DNA of 64,000 bases. It comes from a virus. The notes beneath the pieces were generated by a model. That model ran no database searches. It was not told the origin of the DNA and saw nothing but the letters and a program-made list of their open reading frames with translations. A program made the translations under genes and the position numbers. The stretch spans positions 1 through 64,000 of the IMG/VR virus record IMGVR_UViG_3300036944_001324. One strand, written 5' to 3'. Positions 52,522-60,554 of this stretch are shown piece after piece (positions within the stretch are counted from its first letter, which is position 1; each line of letters opens with the position of its first letter).

Positions 52522-53214
52522 ATGAAAAACCAAGCGTTCTACGCACGGCTGCGAAATGCACGCAGCTTCCTTCGTTTCTGTCAAGATACCCACAGTGAAC
52601 TGAGCGTCCTCAAAAAAGATGGTACAGTCACGCCTTTCAACGCAGGTGCTGTGGCTTCTTGGAACAAGTGGGCTCAGACAGGTACTTTCAAAACCACCGG
52701 CAAAGCGCTCACAAGGCGCGAACGCAAGCGTTTGGCAAGGCGTCTGTACAGCACCAGGTCGTACCTATACCCCGACATCACTCGTTCCAATGCATTCGCA
52801 CTCACAAAGAGCGCGTACCCAAGGAAGGCTGTGACTATCCACCATAGCGCGCTTTGCAAGTCATTGCGTAACTGTCTGCCGTACTGGTTGACGACAGGCG
52901 TGATAGTGAGCAACCTGGTGATGAACAATGACCGGATCAAGAGAAAGACCATCTCGAATAAAGGGTGGGTCCCTTTCCCTGGTTGGTGGTGTGGTGATAG
53001 GACTCTCGCGTCTGAACTCAGAGCTTCTGAATACGCGCCGGATAACGGTAGCAAGGTCTACCTATCGGGCGTCACAGCTGACCAGACAGCTGAAGTGCCA
53101 ACCTATCATCCAGTGGCTGGTCCTGAGACGACGAAACTCAAAGTCAATCTCGAGGACCCGGACTCAGTTGCTGAAGGCGTTCGTATTGCGAAGCGTTCTC
53201 TTCGTCGCCTTTGA
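52522..53214 (+). CDS. Basic protein, paralog of 51634-52488
   Basis: 230 residues with the shared TRRERKRLARRLYSTRSYLY core. The C-terminal ~70 residues diverge and are Thr/Val-rich. The strong positive charge suggests RNA or DNA contact. Upstream is CAGGGC, a modest ribosome-binding site. Next to it lies the second early-type promoter. Confidence 0.6.
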   Translation: MKNQAFYARLRNARSFLRFCQDTHSELSVLKKDGTVTPFNAGAVASWNKWAQTGTFKTTGKALTRRERKRLARRLYSTRSYLYPDITRSNAFALTKSAYPRKAVTIHHSALCKSLRNCLPYWLTTGVIVSNLVMNNDRIKRKTISNKGWVPFPGWWCGDRTLASELRASEYAPDNGSKVYLSGVTADQTAEVPTYHPVAGPETTKLKVNLEDPDSVAEGVRIAKRSLRRL

Positions 53215-53218
53215 TCCT

Positions 53219-53281
53219 AAAAAATCTCAGCGATATATACCAGTTGTGAGATTGAAGGAAGTATCATCTTCCTTCTCTCAC
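53219..53281 (+). promoter_or_regulatory. Early-type promoter (copy 2) with 5' leader hairpin
   Basis: AAAAAATCTCAGCGATATATAC (53219-53240). Transcripts would begin near a strong stem GTGAGA..GAAGGAA / TTCCTTC TCTCAC (53246-53281), then TTTAACCAACCC and ACGGAGTATCC before the ATG at 53314. The 5' stem could stabilise the message. Confidence 0.78.
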
Positions 53282-53313
53282 TTTAACCAACCCATCTACG
53301 GAGTATCCGAACC

Positions 53314-53652
53314 ATGAACGCAACTCAAATCCCTTTCTCGATTCCTAACGTTACTGCTCGCAAGCTGATCGAAAGCTTTCAGCGTTTACAGTTGACTCGT
53401 GCCCCGGCTACTGGATCTGCACGCATTCTCTCGTTTGAAGTTAACTGTAAACAAAAAGACGGCCGTGAAGCCGTGGCCGTAACCATCAAGCTCAGCTACC
53501 TTGGTGACGATCCAATCAACTACATCTACGAAGGCCACTTCGTAAACGACGATGCGGTTGTTCAGTACGGCTCTTATGTCGGTGATGAGCGTAACTTCCG
53601 CTGCGGTGACATCGGTTTGTTCACCGAAGCCGTGATTACCGGAACCGTTTAA
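53314..53652 (+). CDS. Unrecognised early protein
   Basis: 112 residues, first in a run of very small genes preceded by nearly identical leaders. No motif. It has alternating polar and hydrophobic beta strands (AVTIKLSYLGDDPINYIYEG), perhaps a small OB- or SH3-like fold. No transmembrane segment. Confidence 0.65.
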   Translation: MNATQIPFSIPNVTARKLIESFQRLQLTRAPATGSARILSFEVNCKQKDGREAVAVTIKLSYLGDDPINYIYEGHFVNDDAVVQYGSYVGDERNFRCGDIGLFTEAVITGTV

Positions 53653-53679
53653 CCACTTCCACTTTTAAGGAGTATCCTC

Positions 53680-54033
53680 ATGAAGTTCTTTTTTATCCCC
53701 ACTGCCGTCGTCGAAACACACAGCCATTTCATCGATGAATTTACAAACGGCAATGATCCACTGTCCTTCGAATGTGCAAGTCGCGCAATCGGTAAAAAGA
53801 ACGGTGTCACGGCAGAAATGCTGATGTTCGTAGTGAATGATGACACCACTTTCGTTGGTGTCATCTATCGCCTGCAAAGCGATACCGATGTTTCCATCAT
53901 CGCTTTCAGCGACGACGCCGATGAGAAGCAAATTTTCGCCGGCATGCGTAACGACCCCATTGTTACCGAAGCTACCGAAGAGCAGTTCAACGCAATGAAG
54001 AACAAGGCTCTGGCCACCATCATGGATCTTTGA
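53680..54033 (+). CDS. Unrecognised early protein
   Basis: 117 residues. TTAAGGAGTATCCTC directly precedes the ATG, one of the recurring leader modules. Mixed beta strands in the N-terminal half, a helical, acidic C-terminus (EATEEQFNAMKNKAL). Function unknown. Confidence 0.68.
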   Translation: MKFFFIPTAVVETHSHFIDEFTNGNDPLSFECASRAIGKKNGVTAEMLMFVVNDDTTFVGVIYRLQSDTDVSIIAFSDDADEKQIFAGMRNDPIVTEATEEQFNAMKNKALATIMDL

Positions 54034-54082
54034 TCCAGTCCCATCAATTCACTCTGTTTCCAAACCTAAGGAGTTTCCTACC

Positions 54083-54298
54083 ATGAAAAACATTCGCTTC
54101 AATCGCAAATCACGCAAGACAGCCGCTAACGCTAATGCCAGTTATAAAGCCGGTTACAAAGCCGGCTGGGAAGCTTGTCACGATGCTTTCACAGCGTCCA
54201 TGCGGAAGACCATGGATAGTACAAATCAGCGCGTCGAAGAAAATAGTATCTTCTACGATCGCTTGGTTGAGCATCGTCAAAACGCTAAGGGTGGCTAA
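54083..54298 (+). CDS. Small basic protein with YKAG repeat
   Basis: 71 residues. Basic N-terminus, then a short tandem repeat (ASYKAGYKAGWEAC) and a helical C-terminus. TAAGGAGTTTCCTACC precedes the ATG. Lys/Arg-rich; may contact nucleic acid. No family. Confidence 0.62.
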   Translation: MKNIRFNRKSRKTAANANASYKAGYKAGWEACHDAFTASMRKTMDSTNQRVEENSIFYDRLVEHRQNAKGG

Positions 54299-54350
54299 CA
54301 GTAGTCACTTCTCGTAACACCCATTTTTCAATTTAAGGAGTATCCTCATC

Positions 54351-54539
54351 ATGTCCAAGACCCAAGTTTACAACTACCTGCAAATCGCCGCCATCCTGAT
54401 GGTGGCTCTTATGGCGTACATGTTCAATGCTGACAACAAAGTGAACCTGCAGACCTCCATCGTCCTGGAAGCAATCATCCTCACCATCACCTTGGTGTGG
54501 CGCATTGCTTTCAGTGAAGAAATCAAAGAAGGCGCTTAA
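54351..54539 (+). CDS. Small two-segment membrane protein
   Basis: 62 residues with two hydrophobic segments (LQIAAILMVALMAYMF; SIVLEAIILTITLVWRIAF) separated by a short polar loop. TTTAAGGAGTATCCTCATC precedes the ATG. Compact holin-like or immunity-like topology, but not in a lysis cluster. Function unknown. Confidence 0.65.
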   Translation: MSKTQVYNYLQIAAILMVALMAYMFNADNKVNLQTSIVLEAIILTITLVWRIAFSEEIKEGA

Positions 54540-54548
54540 AACCGCCTG

Positions 54549-54610
54549 ACAGCATATACCTCCAAGCGTGCAAGCTGCCTTCGGGTGGCTTGCACGCTTT
54601 GTATGTTGCT
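54549..54610 (+). terminator. Punctuation hairpin GACAGCATA...GTATGTTGCT
   Basis: The stem AAGCGTGCAAGC / GCTTGCACGCTT (54564-54599) is flanked by GACAGCATATACC and TGTATGTTGCT, a divergent version of the common arms. It closes the small-gene cluster; the next gene (dNMP kinase) starts ~140 nt later. Confidence 0.82.
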
Positions 54611-54749
54611 GGTTTCTTTTTTCTGTCTTATTGAACCCATGTGTGTAGGTGCGAACTAAAATCGCATTCCAAAAATCTTGACTCATACATCATCGTAGCG
54701 GAGCTACTGAGCGTGAGTTTCGTTTATTCTTTTTTTTTGGTGTTTTCTC

Positions 54750-55553
54750 ATGACTCAGTACATCATTGTCGAGGGCCCTGACTGCGTAGGCAAAGGTTAT
54801 TTCATCGATCAGTTCAAACAGTTCATGAAACGGCCTTTGAATACCCCGTTCGATGAAACAGATCTGGAAACACGTGATCCTGATTTGTTCGAAACCCTCA
54901 AAGAAGCCCGTTGGGTCGCTGAATCCGGCCAGACGACCGGTGTCTTTCAGACGATGGAAGAAGCAACGCGCTTCATCAAGGATACGACTACGTTTATCCC
55001 CGTAACACAACCACTCAGCATGGCTGTGGCGGAGATCCCCAACGCCACCCCTGAGAACAAAGAGTTCTCACGCAAGATCCACGCAGGCGAGATGACCCAG
55101 GACCAGATCGCAGAAGAATACCTGCAGGTGATCTACGATCATTTCAACTATGCCAAGTTGTTGGGCCAAACGCACGACATCGTTCTGATGGATCGCTCAC
55201 TGCCGTCCTACTACGCCTACCAGATCGCAACTATGGGTTACGCCGACAAGCTTCCTTACTGGGAACAGCTGCATGAAATGATGACCGGTGAAGTTAACTT
55301 CATCGTCATCCATCTGGACGCTCCGGTGGAAGTCCTTGCTGAGCGCAAAGCCAAAAAGAAAGGCGTCTCTGTTCTGGACGAGATCTTCTTTGAACGCATC
55401 GACAAGATCCGCGCCGGCTATGCTGAGTGCTACGCCCGCAAGTACTTCCCGCACCAAATCAAAGTGGACGCCACTGTCACAGGCGAGCATCCCTACGATC
55501 CCCTCTTTCGCAGTCTCATGCTCAATCTCATCAACGCAACCGCACCCAAGTAA
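54750..55553 (+). CDS. Deoxynucleoside monophosphate kinase (thymidylate-kinase-like)
   Basis: Phosphorylates dNMPs to dNDPs for replication. 267 residues with P-loop VEGPDCVGKG (G9-x4-G14-K15), the conserved acidic and aromatic pocket, MDRSLPSYYAYQ (the DR-x pair of NMP kinases) and a later beta strand ending in HLDAP with a Lys-rich lid (ERKAKKKG). The thymidylate-kinase fold is clear; specificity (dTMP or broad dNMP) is not. It lies 11 nt before thymidylate synthase, so the pair probably forms a dTTP-making unit. Confidence 0.82.
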   Translation: MTQYIIVEGPDCVGKGYFIDQFKQFMKRPLNTPFDETDLETRDPDLFETLKEARWVAESGQTTGVFQTMEEATRFIKDTTTFIPVTQPLSMAVAEIPNATPENKEFSRKIHAGEMTQDQIAEEYLQVIYDHFNYAKLLGQTHDIVLMDRSLPSYYAYQIATMGYADKLPYWEQLHEMMTGEVNFIVIHLDAPVEVLAERKAKKKGVSVLDEIFFERIDKIRAGYAECYARKYFPHQIKVDATVTGEHPYDPLFRSLMLNLINATAPK

Positions 55554-55564
55554 GAAAGAAAACC

Positions 55565-56722
55565 ATGACAGCCGTTATCACCCAGTACGAACAAGAATAC
55601 CTGCGAATTGGTCACAACCTCCTGAACAACGGCCGCTGGAAGAACTCCCGCCCTGGCCTGCGTACCTTGTCTTCTGACGAAGAACAAATGGTGGTTGACC
55701 TGCGCGGCAACAAACTGGCTTTGTTGTCGACCAAGCAAGTTATCTTCGAGACGTTCTTTCACGAAAACGTTTGGTTCCTCTCAGGCTCCCCCAATGTGGC
55801 CTATCTGAAACAAAACGGCATCTCCATCTGGGATGACTGGGTGATCCCCAATACCGCAGTTTTCGAGCACTGTGACAACCCTACCGGGCAAGACATGCTC
55901 ACGTATCTGCGCTGCAAGTCACCCGAGCGTTACAAGCTGTGGAAGGGCTACAAGGCCGATCACAATATCGGTCGCCCCACGCGTGACGTCGTGAAAGCTT
56001 TCATCGCCGCCACGACCACCGCAGGTCTTCCCATGTATCCTTTGTTCCGTTTGGTATCCGGCAACATCGGTAACGGTGCATATGGCCCCATGTGGCGTCA
56101 CTGGCCTGAACTGCGGGCCGTCACACCTGTGGAAGCGCGTGACAAACGTGGCTACCTCAACGAGATCGGGCATGTCGGTCTCTACCACGACAAGGTACCC
56201 AATCGCCTTGTTGGTCGTCACATCGATCAGTTCGCAGACGCCATCAAAGCACTGCGCGAGACTCCCGACTCACGTCGGATCATCGTCAGTGCCTGGAACC
56301 CAGCGTTGTTGGAAGAAACGGTTCTTCCTCCTTGCCATTCCTTCTTCCAGTTCCTGAGTTACGACAACGGCCCTGGCAAGAAGCGTTCCTTGACGCTGAA
56401 GCTGACTCAGCGCAGTGCAGACTACGCAGTTGGGACGCCCTTTAACGCGGGTCAGTACTCGTTGCTGGCTCACATGGTCGCTCACATCACGAACCACGTG
56501 GCTGAGAAGCTGGTGATCTCCTTCAACGACTGCCACCTCTACGAAGACCAGATCGAAAAGTTCAAGGAGCAGTTGACGCGCGAACCCATCTACATCAACC
56601 CCACGATTTCTTTCGTGGGTGATGTTCGGGAACTCGACGACTTCAAGTTCGATAACTTGGTTGTCAAGGGCTACGACGAAGGTTCCTACCATCCGAACAT
56701 CAGCTACCCTGTAGCGGTGTAA
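55565..56722 (+). CDS. thyA: Thymidylate synthase (ThyA-type)
   Basis: Methylates dUMP to dTMP using methylene-tetrahydrofolate; the DHFR at 2834-3337 regenerates the folate. 385 residues from ATG 55565, longer than typical ThyA (~265-300), with extra residues around 80-140 and a ~25-residue Gly/Asp/Lys segment near 265-275. Active-site Cys257 is in LPPCHSFFQF. LTQRSADYAVG (283-286 R-S-x-D) and N294 are the dUMP-binding residues. FNDCHLYEDQ is the GDxHLY variant, with Cys for Ala. N-terminal WKNSRPG gives the conserved Arg. Followed by a simple hairpin terminator. Confidence 0.95.
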   Translation: MTAVITQYEQEYLRIGHNLLNNGRWKNSRPGLRTLSSDEEQMVVDLRGNKLALLSTKQVIFETFFHENVWFLSGSPNVAYLKQNGISIWDDWVIPNTAVFEHCDNPTGQDMLTYLRCKSPERYKLWKGYKADHNIGRPTRDVVKAFIAATTTAGLPMYPLFRLVSGNIGNGAYGPMWRHWPELRAVTPVEARDKRGYLNEIGHVGLYHDKVPNRLVGRHIDQFADAIKALRETPDSRRIIVSAWNPALLEETVLPPCHSFFQFLSYDNGPGKKRSLTLKLTQRSADYAVGTPFNAGQYSLLAHMVAHITNHVAEKLVISFNDCHLYEDQIEKFKEQLTREPIYINPTISFVGDVRELDDFKFDNLVVKGYDEGSYHPNISYPVAV

Positions 56723-56734
56723 ATACCGTCCACT

Positions 56735-56767
56735 AAAAGCCAGGGCTTGACGGTCCTGGCTTTTTAA
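56735..56767 (+). terminator. Hairpin terminator after thyA
   Basis: AAAAGCCAGG / CCTGGCTTTTT with a 10-nt loop. It is followed by AACTGTCTG, a degraded form of the decamer. The next ATG is at 56780, 13 nt beyond the end of this element. Confidence 0.75.
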
Positions 56768-56779
56768 CTGTCTGTTCAA

Positions 56780-57148
56780 ATGACTTACACCAGAACCCTA
56801 TCTGTACAACGCTCCGCAGCCATCGCTGCCTTGGCTAGTGCATCATTGATTGCGTCACCTTCCTCCGGTATTAAGATGCCGGAAGTTTGGAAGCCAACGA
56901 CTGATCGTGATTTCTTTCCCGACTTTCAGGTCAAAGATCTGCGGGCTTCCTTGGACGACATCACCGTTCGCATGAAGAACGTACGTGCCAAGAAGAACTG
57001 GCAACGTCAAGAACTGGAGCTTCTTAAGCAACATCGGCGTATTCTCTCAGGTCACCTGAACGCTATCGAGAACGCTGCCGTAATTACCCCGGAGCTCTTG
57101 AACAATGCAGACAACGCAGTCGAAGACTACCGTAGTGCCGTAAGCTAG
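56780..57148 (+). CDS. Unrecognised small protein
   Basis: 122 residues. Ala/Ser-rich N-terminus, then a basic, helical C-terminal half (DITVRMKNVRAKKNWQRQELELLKQHRR). The helical core shows weak similarity in layout to the next gene (L..LK..I; (V/I)TP(E/D)HL/LL). Short leader, no SD. Unknown function. Confidence 0.6.
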   Translation: MTYTRTLSVQRSAAIAALASASLIASPSSGIKMPEVWKPTTDRDFFPDFQVKDLRASLDDITVRMKNVRAKKNWQRQELELLKQHRRILSGHLNAIENAAVITPELLNNADNAVEDYRSAVS

Positions 57149-57214
57149 AAAAAGTTGGCGATATATAGTGGATAGGAGATAGAAACCCCCGTATGTTCTC
57201 TTTAACCAATCCAC
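57147..57214 (+). promoter_or_regulatory. Early-type promoter (copy 3)
   Basis: AGAAAAAGTTGGCGATATATAG (57147-57168) matches the core GCGATATATA of the other copies; the upstream half differs (GTTG for TCTCA). A weaker leader stem GTGGAT / ATCCAC (57168-57173 and 57209-57214) encloses TTTAACCAAT. The 57219 gene follows. Confidence 0.65.
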
Positions 57215-57218
57215 CACC

Positions 57219-57503
57219 ATGAACGCAACTGTCGCCAAAGTCAGTCATGAACTGATGGTTCAGTTTGCTTTGAGCGATTGTGAAAATGCGCTCGAGCGAA
57301 TTGACGCAGCTCTAACCCAGCTGAAAAACAACAAGCTCACAGACAAAGACCCTGAGATCATCTGCTTGAACAACCTCAAGACGGATATTTCAGGCCTTGC
57401 TGTGCCACTGCAAGAAACACCCAGTCTGGTAACACCCGACCACCTGACTGCCGTTGAACGCCGATCGAACATTGCGCTGCAATATATCGGCTTTCTTATC
57501 TAA
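57219..57503 (+). CDS. Unrecognised early protein
   Basis: 94 residues, acidic and helical (DCENALERIDAALTQLKNN), ending with VTPDHLTAVERRSNIALQYIG. First gene after promoter copy 3. A weak relation to the preceding 122-residue protein is possible. No motif. Confidence 0.65.
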   Translation: MNATVAKVSHELMVQFALSDCENALERIDAALTQLKNNKLTDKDPEIICLNNLKTDISGLAVPLQETPSLVTPDHLTAVERRSNIALQYIGFLI

Positions 57504-57538
57504 CAACCCTTTCAACCAACAAAAGGAGTATCCTCATT

Positions 57539-58282
57539 ATGAACACTCAACCTATCCCCATCGTGCAAAACAAAAGCGCCACTTACTACTCAGAAGACGA
57601 CCTGCGCAGTATTCGGAGCCATCCCGTGCGCGTCATCGTCTCTTTCGTTCTGGATCTGCTCGCAGACAACGGTATCAACTACCGTGCCAAGATCCGCAAT
57701 CCCAAGCGGGTCCAAGTGATCAAGATCCGCAGCATCGACACCAGCAGCGAAATCGCTATCATCGTCCCAAGCGATGATCCGAAGAAGTTCTCCGTGCGGT
57801 TCCACGAACATACCGATCGCTACTGCACCACTACACCGTCACGCATCGTGATTCGCAAGGTGGACTTTGACTGTGACTCAGTCGATGCCAAGAGCCTGGA
57901 GAACTTCATGACGACCCACGTCCTGAAGTGGTTGACACCCCGCGCTGACAACCTCAAACCAGCGCCGGTTCACATGCTGGTGTTGGAAGACACGCCAGTT
58001 TGCCCGAGTCCTCTCGTGGCTATCGGATTCGTGGTGGAGCACGCAAGCATCACCACCGAAAACGGCAATCTGGTGGCGACCATCTCTAACAAGGGTCGTC
58101 ACATCACACGCGTCAATCGGCGCGTTCCCGACATCGTTGCAGACAACACACGTGAGACCTTGATCGGTCGCATTTACGTGGAGTTCTTCAACGGTGAGTA
58201 TCTCTTCATGTCTGAGCGAATCTTTGAACAGCAGTTCAGTTTCTTTCGTGAAGGTATGATCGATACCTCTGTGAAACACTGA
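57539..58282 (+). CDS. Unrecognised early protein
   Basis: 247 residues. AAAGGAGTATCCTCATT precedes the ATG, one of the recurring leader modules, with TTCAACCAAC just upstream. Polar, beta-rich, with several Cys and a Pro-rich middle. No motif recognised. Followed 36 nt later by a membrane-protein gene. Confidence 0.66.
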   Translation: MNTQPIPIVQNKSATYYSEDDLRSIRSHPVRVIVSFVLDLLADNGINYRAKIRNPKRVQVIKIRSIDTSSEIAIIVPSDDPKKFSVRFHEHTDRYCTTTPSRIVIRKVDFDCDSVDAKSLENFMTTHVLKWLTPRADNLKPAPVHMLVLEDTPVCPSPLVAIGFVVEHASITTENGNLVATISNKGRHITRVNRRVPDIVADNTRETLIGRIYVEFFNGEYLFMSERIFEQQFSFFREGMIDTSVKH

Positions 58283-58318
58283 GCTTTTTTCATCTAAAGA
58301 AAGGTGGTTACCGTGACC

Positions 58319-58582
58319 ATGAAAAAGTTCTATCTCTTCCTGTGGAAAGCCTTTATGATCATCGTTGCTATTGCTGCGGTGATTGGATTGTTCATCGGTG
58401 GCACTATGGCTGCCTTTGGACTGGCTATGCGATTCGCACCAGTGGTGGTCGTGGTCGCTGGTTTGGTTTGGGCGTTGATGCGTGCTGCAAAGTACGCAGA
58501 AGACGAAGAGAACCAGGCCATGAACTTGGCCAAAGCTATCCGCGAACAAAAGGAAGCCGAAGCCAACAAAGCACCTAGTTGA
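58319..58582 (+). CDS. Small two-segment membrane protein
   Basis: 87 residues from ATG 58319 (a GTG two codons earlier is possible). Two membrane segments (AFMIIVAIAAVIGLFIGG; MRFAPVVVVVAGLVWALM) then an acidic/Lys helix. Topology suits a small inner-membrane protein. Monocistronic end before a hairpin. Confidence 0.65.
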   Translation: MKKFYLFLWKAFMIIVAIAAVIGLFIGGTMAAFGLAMRFAPVVVVVAGLVWALMRAAKYAEDEENQAMNLAKAIREQKEAEANKAPS

Positions 58583-58598
58583 TGCGTTGGTATTGCTT

Positions 58599-58652
58599 GA
58601 CAGCATAAAGCCCTCTGTAGCCCCGATAAAGGGCTACAGAGGGTATTTTATG
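58599..58652 (+). terminator. Perfect 13-bp hairpin with TTTTATGGG
   Basis: CCCTCTGTAGCCC / GGGCTACAGAGGG (58611-58643) with flanking GACAGCATAAAG and TATTTTATGGGC. The 3' decamer is degraded (TATGGGCA). Confidence 0.85.
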
Positions 58653-58739
58653 GGCATTTCTTTTTCGGGTAGTCTCTGAACACGAATGACCACGCTCTCA
58701 AGCTGTCTCTTTCTTTCTTTTTCACTTTAGGAATTCATC

Positions 58740-58919
58740 ATGGCAACCACCAAGCCTACCAGCAAACCAGCTCCCAAAGTCAGTCAAGCTGACAAAGCCA
58801 AAGCAGCCAAAGTACGCGCTACTTTGCCTATGAAAAAAGCCACTGACGACGACGTGATGTCGATGGCTAAATCGCTGTCGGTCTTCAACAGCGAAATCAG
58901 CAAAGCTCGCAGCTTCTGA
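58740..58919 (+). CDS. Small basic protein (59 aa)
   Basis: A 59-residue frame: MATTKPTSKPAPKVSQADKAK... with a Lys/Ala/Pro-rich first half and a helical second half ending SKARSF. TTTAGGAATTCATC upstream gives an AGGA site. Histone-like composition; may bind DNA or RNA. Too short for firm assignment. Confidence 0.5.
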   Translation: MATTKPTSKPAPKVSQADKAKAAKVRATLPMKKATDDDVMSMAKSLSVFNSEISKARSF

Positions 58920-58978
58920 ACGCACTTGTGCAAAGGAAAGTAAAGAGTACCATTCTTACCTTTTAACCAACTTGTTGC

Positions 58979-59356
58979 ATGAGTGTTACCGAGACTACCC
59001 ATTACCTTAACGATGTCGAGCTGAGTAAATTCGAACAGTTTGTTTATTCGTTAAGCCAGTTCACCGCCCACCTGCACGAGTATGCATGGATTGGCGTTTT
59101 CATCTCTGGTGTTTTCATCGTATCTGCATGGGCGATCTTTCGTTACCATGAGAGCAAGATCGAAGACTACGAGTTCTTCAAACAAAACATACACGTCGTT
59201 GGGCGCTTCACCAGTAAGACATTTGAAATGTTTCGCTGGTGGTCCAAGACCTTCCCACCGCTGTCTGTAGCCATTGTGTTGTTCAGCATCTGGACACGCT
59301 TTGATACGATAGCTTTTATACGTGTCTTCGGCATCAAGCACGTAAGAGATAACTGA
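58979..59356 (+). CDS. Small membrane protein
   Basis: 125 residues. A central hydrophobic segment (WIGVFISGVFIVSAWAIF, about 40-57) and a second near residue 98 (LSVAIVLFSIWTRF). Mostly helical. The upstream leader carries TTTTAACCAAC and a partial stem (GTAA/TTAC), like the early leaders, but no GCGATATATA copy was seen. Function unknown. Confidence 0.6.
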   Translation: MSVTETTHYLNDVELSKFEQFVYSLSQFTAHLHEYAWIGVFISGVFIVSAWAIFRYHESKIEDYEFFKQNIHVVGRFTSKTFEMFRWWSKTFPPLSVAIVLFSIWTRFDTIAFIRVFGIKHVRDN

Positions 59357-59388
59357 TTTATTTAGCTCTTCTTTAAGGTGTCAACCCC

Positions 59389-60039
59389 ATGCAGTTTGCT
59401 TTGGCTTTCCAACGTCGTGATTTGTTTATCCCGAGTTTCTTCTCGGGTATTTTCAGTGAGATGGATTACGAGAACGCGCAGCGCGTAGCAACCTCTCGAC
59501 AGACACCTGTAAGTATTTTTACCCACACTCCGTATTTGGTCGAAGCGGTCTTTGATCCCTACTTCCTTCACTTGATCCCTTACACGATCGTTGCTGCTCG
59601 CAAGGATGGGGAGTTGCACGTCTTTACGTATCAGCGCAAAGACGACCATCCAATACCAGAGCTGCGCGGTAAATGGAGCATCGGTATCGACAGTCAACCC
59701 AGTAGCCTTCCAGACGTCAATATGGGGATGCTGGACATCCTCACACATCATGCATCGCGTTCCGTGTTCGATGAGATGGGTTTGGACTTGGACAAAGAAT
59801 CTCTGCACCGCTGTATGAGTTATGCGTCGTTCCTCATGGATAAGAGCAGTGAGTTTACCCGCTCTTGTCTCGGCGTCGCACATCGCGTCAACCTACCATC
59901 TGTTCCACGCCTTACTCCGAGTGAAAACTCTGGAGTCTTGAATGGCCAATGGCTCGATGGTGAGACGATCCAGCAAATGCGTGAGGATGGCCTGATGGAC
60001 ACATGGAGCGAAATGCTTCTTGAAGAAGAGTTTGTTTAA
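59389..60039 (+). CDS. Unrecognised protein
   Basis: 216 residues. AAGGTGTCAACCCC precedes the ATG. Mixed alpha/beta with a Phe-rich N-terminus (FIPSFFSGIF) and an acidic C-terminus. No signal peptide, membrane segment or catalytic motif. Closed by a punctuation hairpin. Confidence 0.64.
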   Translation: MQFALAFQRRDLFIPSFFSGIFSEMDYENAQRVATSRQTPVSIFTHTPYLVEAVFDPYFLHLIPYTIVAARKDGELHVFTYQRKDDHPIPELRGKWSIGIDSQPSSLPDVNMGMLDILTHHASRSVFDEMGLDLDKESLHRCMSYASFLMDKSSEFTRSCLGVAHRVNLPSVPRLTPSENSGVLNGQWLDGETIQQMREDGLMDTWSEMLLEEEFV

Positions 60040-60041
60040 CC

Positions 60042-60090
60042 CAAACCGGCATATTGCCTGGGCTTTTATAGCCCAGGCCTTTATGCCGTC
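60042..60090 (+). terminator. Punctuation hairpin with TTTATGCCGTC
   Basis: GCCTGGGC / GCCCAGGC (60056-60078) then CTTTATGCCGTC; the upstream ACCGGCATATTG mirrors it in part. Immediately followed by promoter copy 4. Confidence 0.87.
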
Positions 60091-60106
60091 TAAATCGCTG
60101 TATCCT

Positions 60107-60170
60107 AGATTTTTTTGGTCATATATAGTAGTTGGGAGATAAAGAGAAGAATGCTCTTCTAAACTCTCAA
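60107..60170 (+). promoter_or_regulatory. Early-type promoter (copy 4) with leader hairpin
   Basis: AGATTTTTTTGGTCATATATAG (60107-60128), the most divergent copy (T tract instead of A tract, GGTC for GGCG) but same core ATATATAG. Leader stem TTGGGAG..AGAAGA / TCTTCT..CTCTCAA (60132-60170), TTCAACCAACC and TTTAAGGAGTATCC lead to the ATG at 60198. Confidence 0.7.
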
Positions 60171-60197
60171 TTCAACCAACCTTTAAGGAGTATCCAC

Positions 60198-60545
60198 ATG
60201 TTCGCATCTTTCAACTTTTCTGAATTCGCCGCCATCTTCGCTGTCTACGCAGTGGCGGTTGTGATCTCGCAAATCTTCCTGCCACAACTCGTCGTCTTGA
60301 TGTCCAAGGCCAGCGTTCGCAACCTCAACTTCGGTGCCGTTCTTTCGCTCACCAGCCTTGGTGCCTGGATCGCCAGCATCGTGATCTTTGGTTGGGAAGC
60401 CGTTGCTGTCTTCATCATCGGCTCCATTACCGAAGTTATCATTGGTTACGTTCGCCGCAAGACCATCGTCGCTGCCGCGATTAAGGGTTTCGCAGACGCG
60501 ACAGCGCCCCTGAACTTCAACGATATCGACAGCAAAGCGCTGTAA
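60198..60545 (+). CDS. Small membrane protein
   Basis: 115 residues from ATG 60198; an upstream in-frame ATG lies in the leader and is rejected. Three hydrophobic segments (AAIFAVYAVAVVISQIFLPQ; AVLSLTSLGAWIASIVIFG; VFIIGSITEVIIGYV). Small integral membrane protein, perhaps affecting the host envelope during early infection. No family. Confidence 0.68.
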   Translation: MFASFNFSEFAAIFAVYAVAVVISQIFLPQLVVLMSKASVRNLNFGAVLSLTSLGAWIASIVIFGWEAVAVFIIGSITEVIIGYVRRKTIVAAAIKGFADATAPLNFNDIDSKAL

Positions 60546-60554
60546 GGGACTGAC

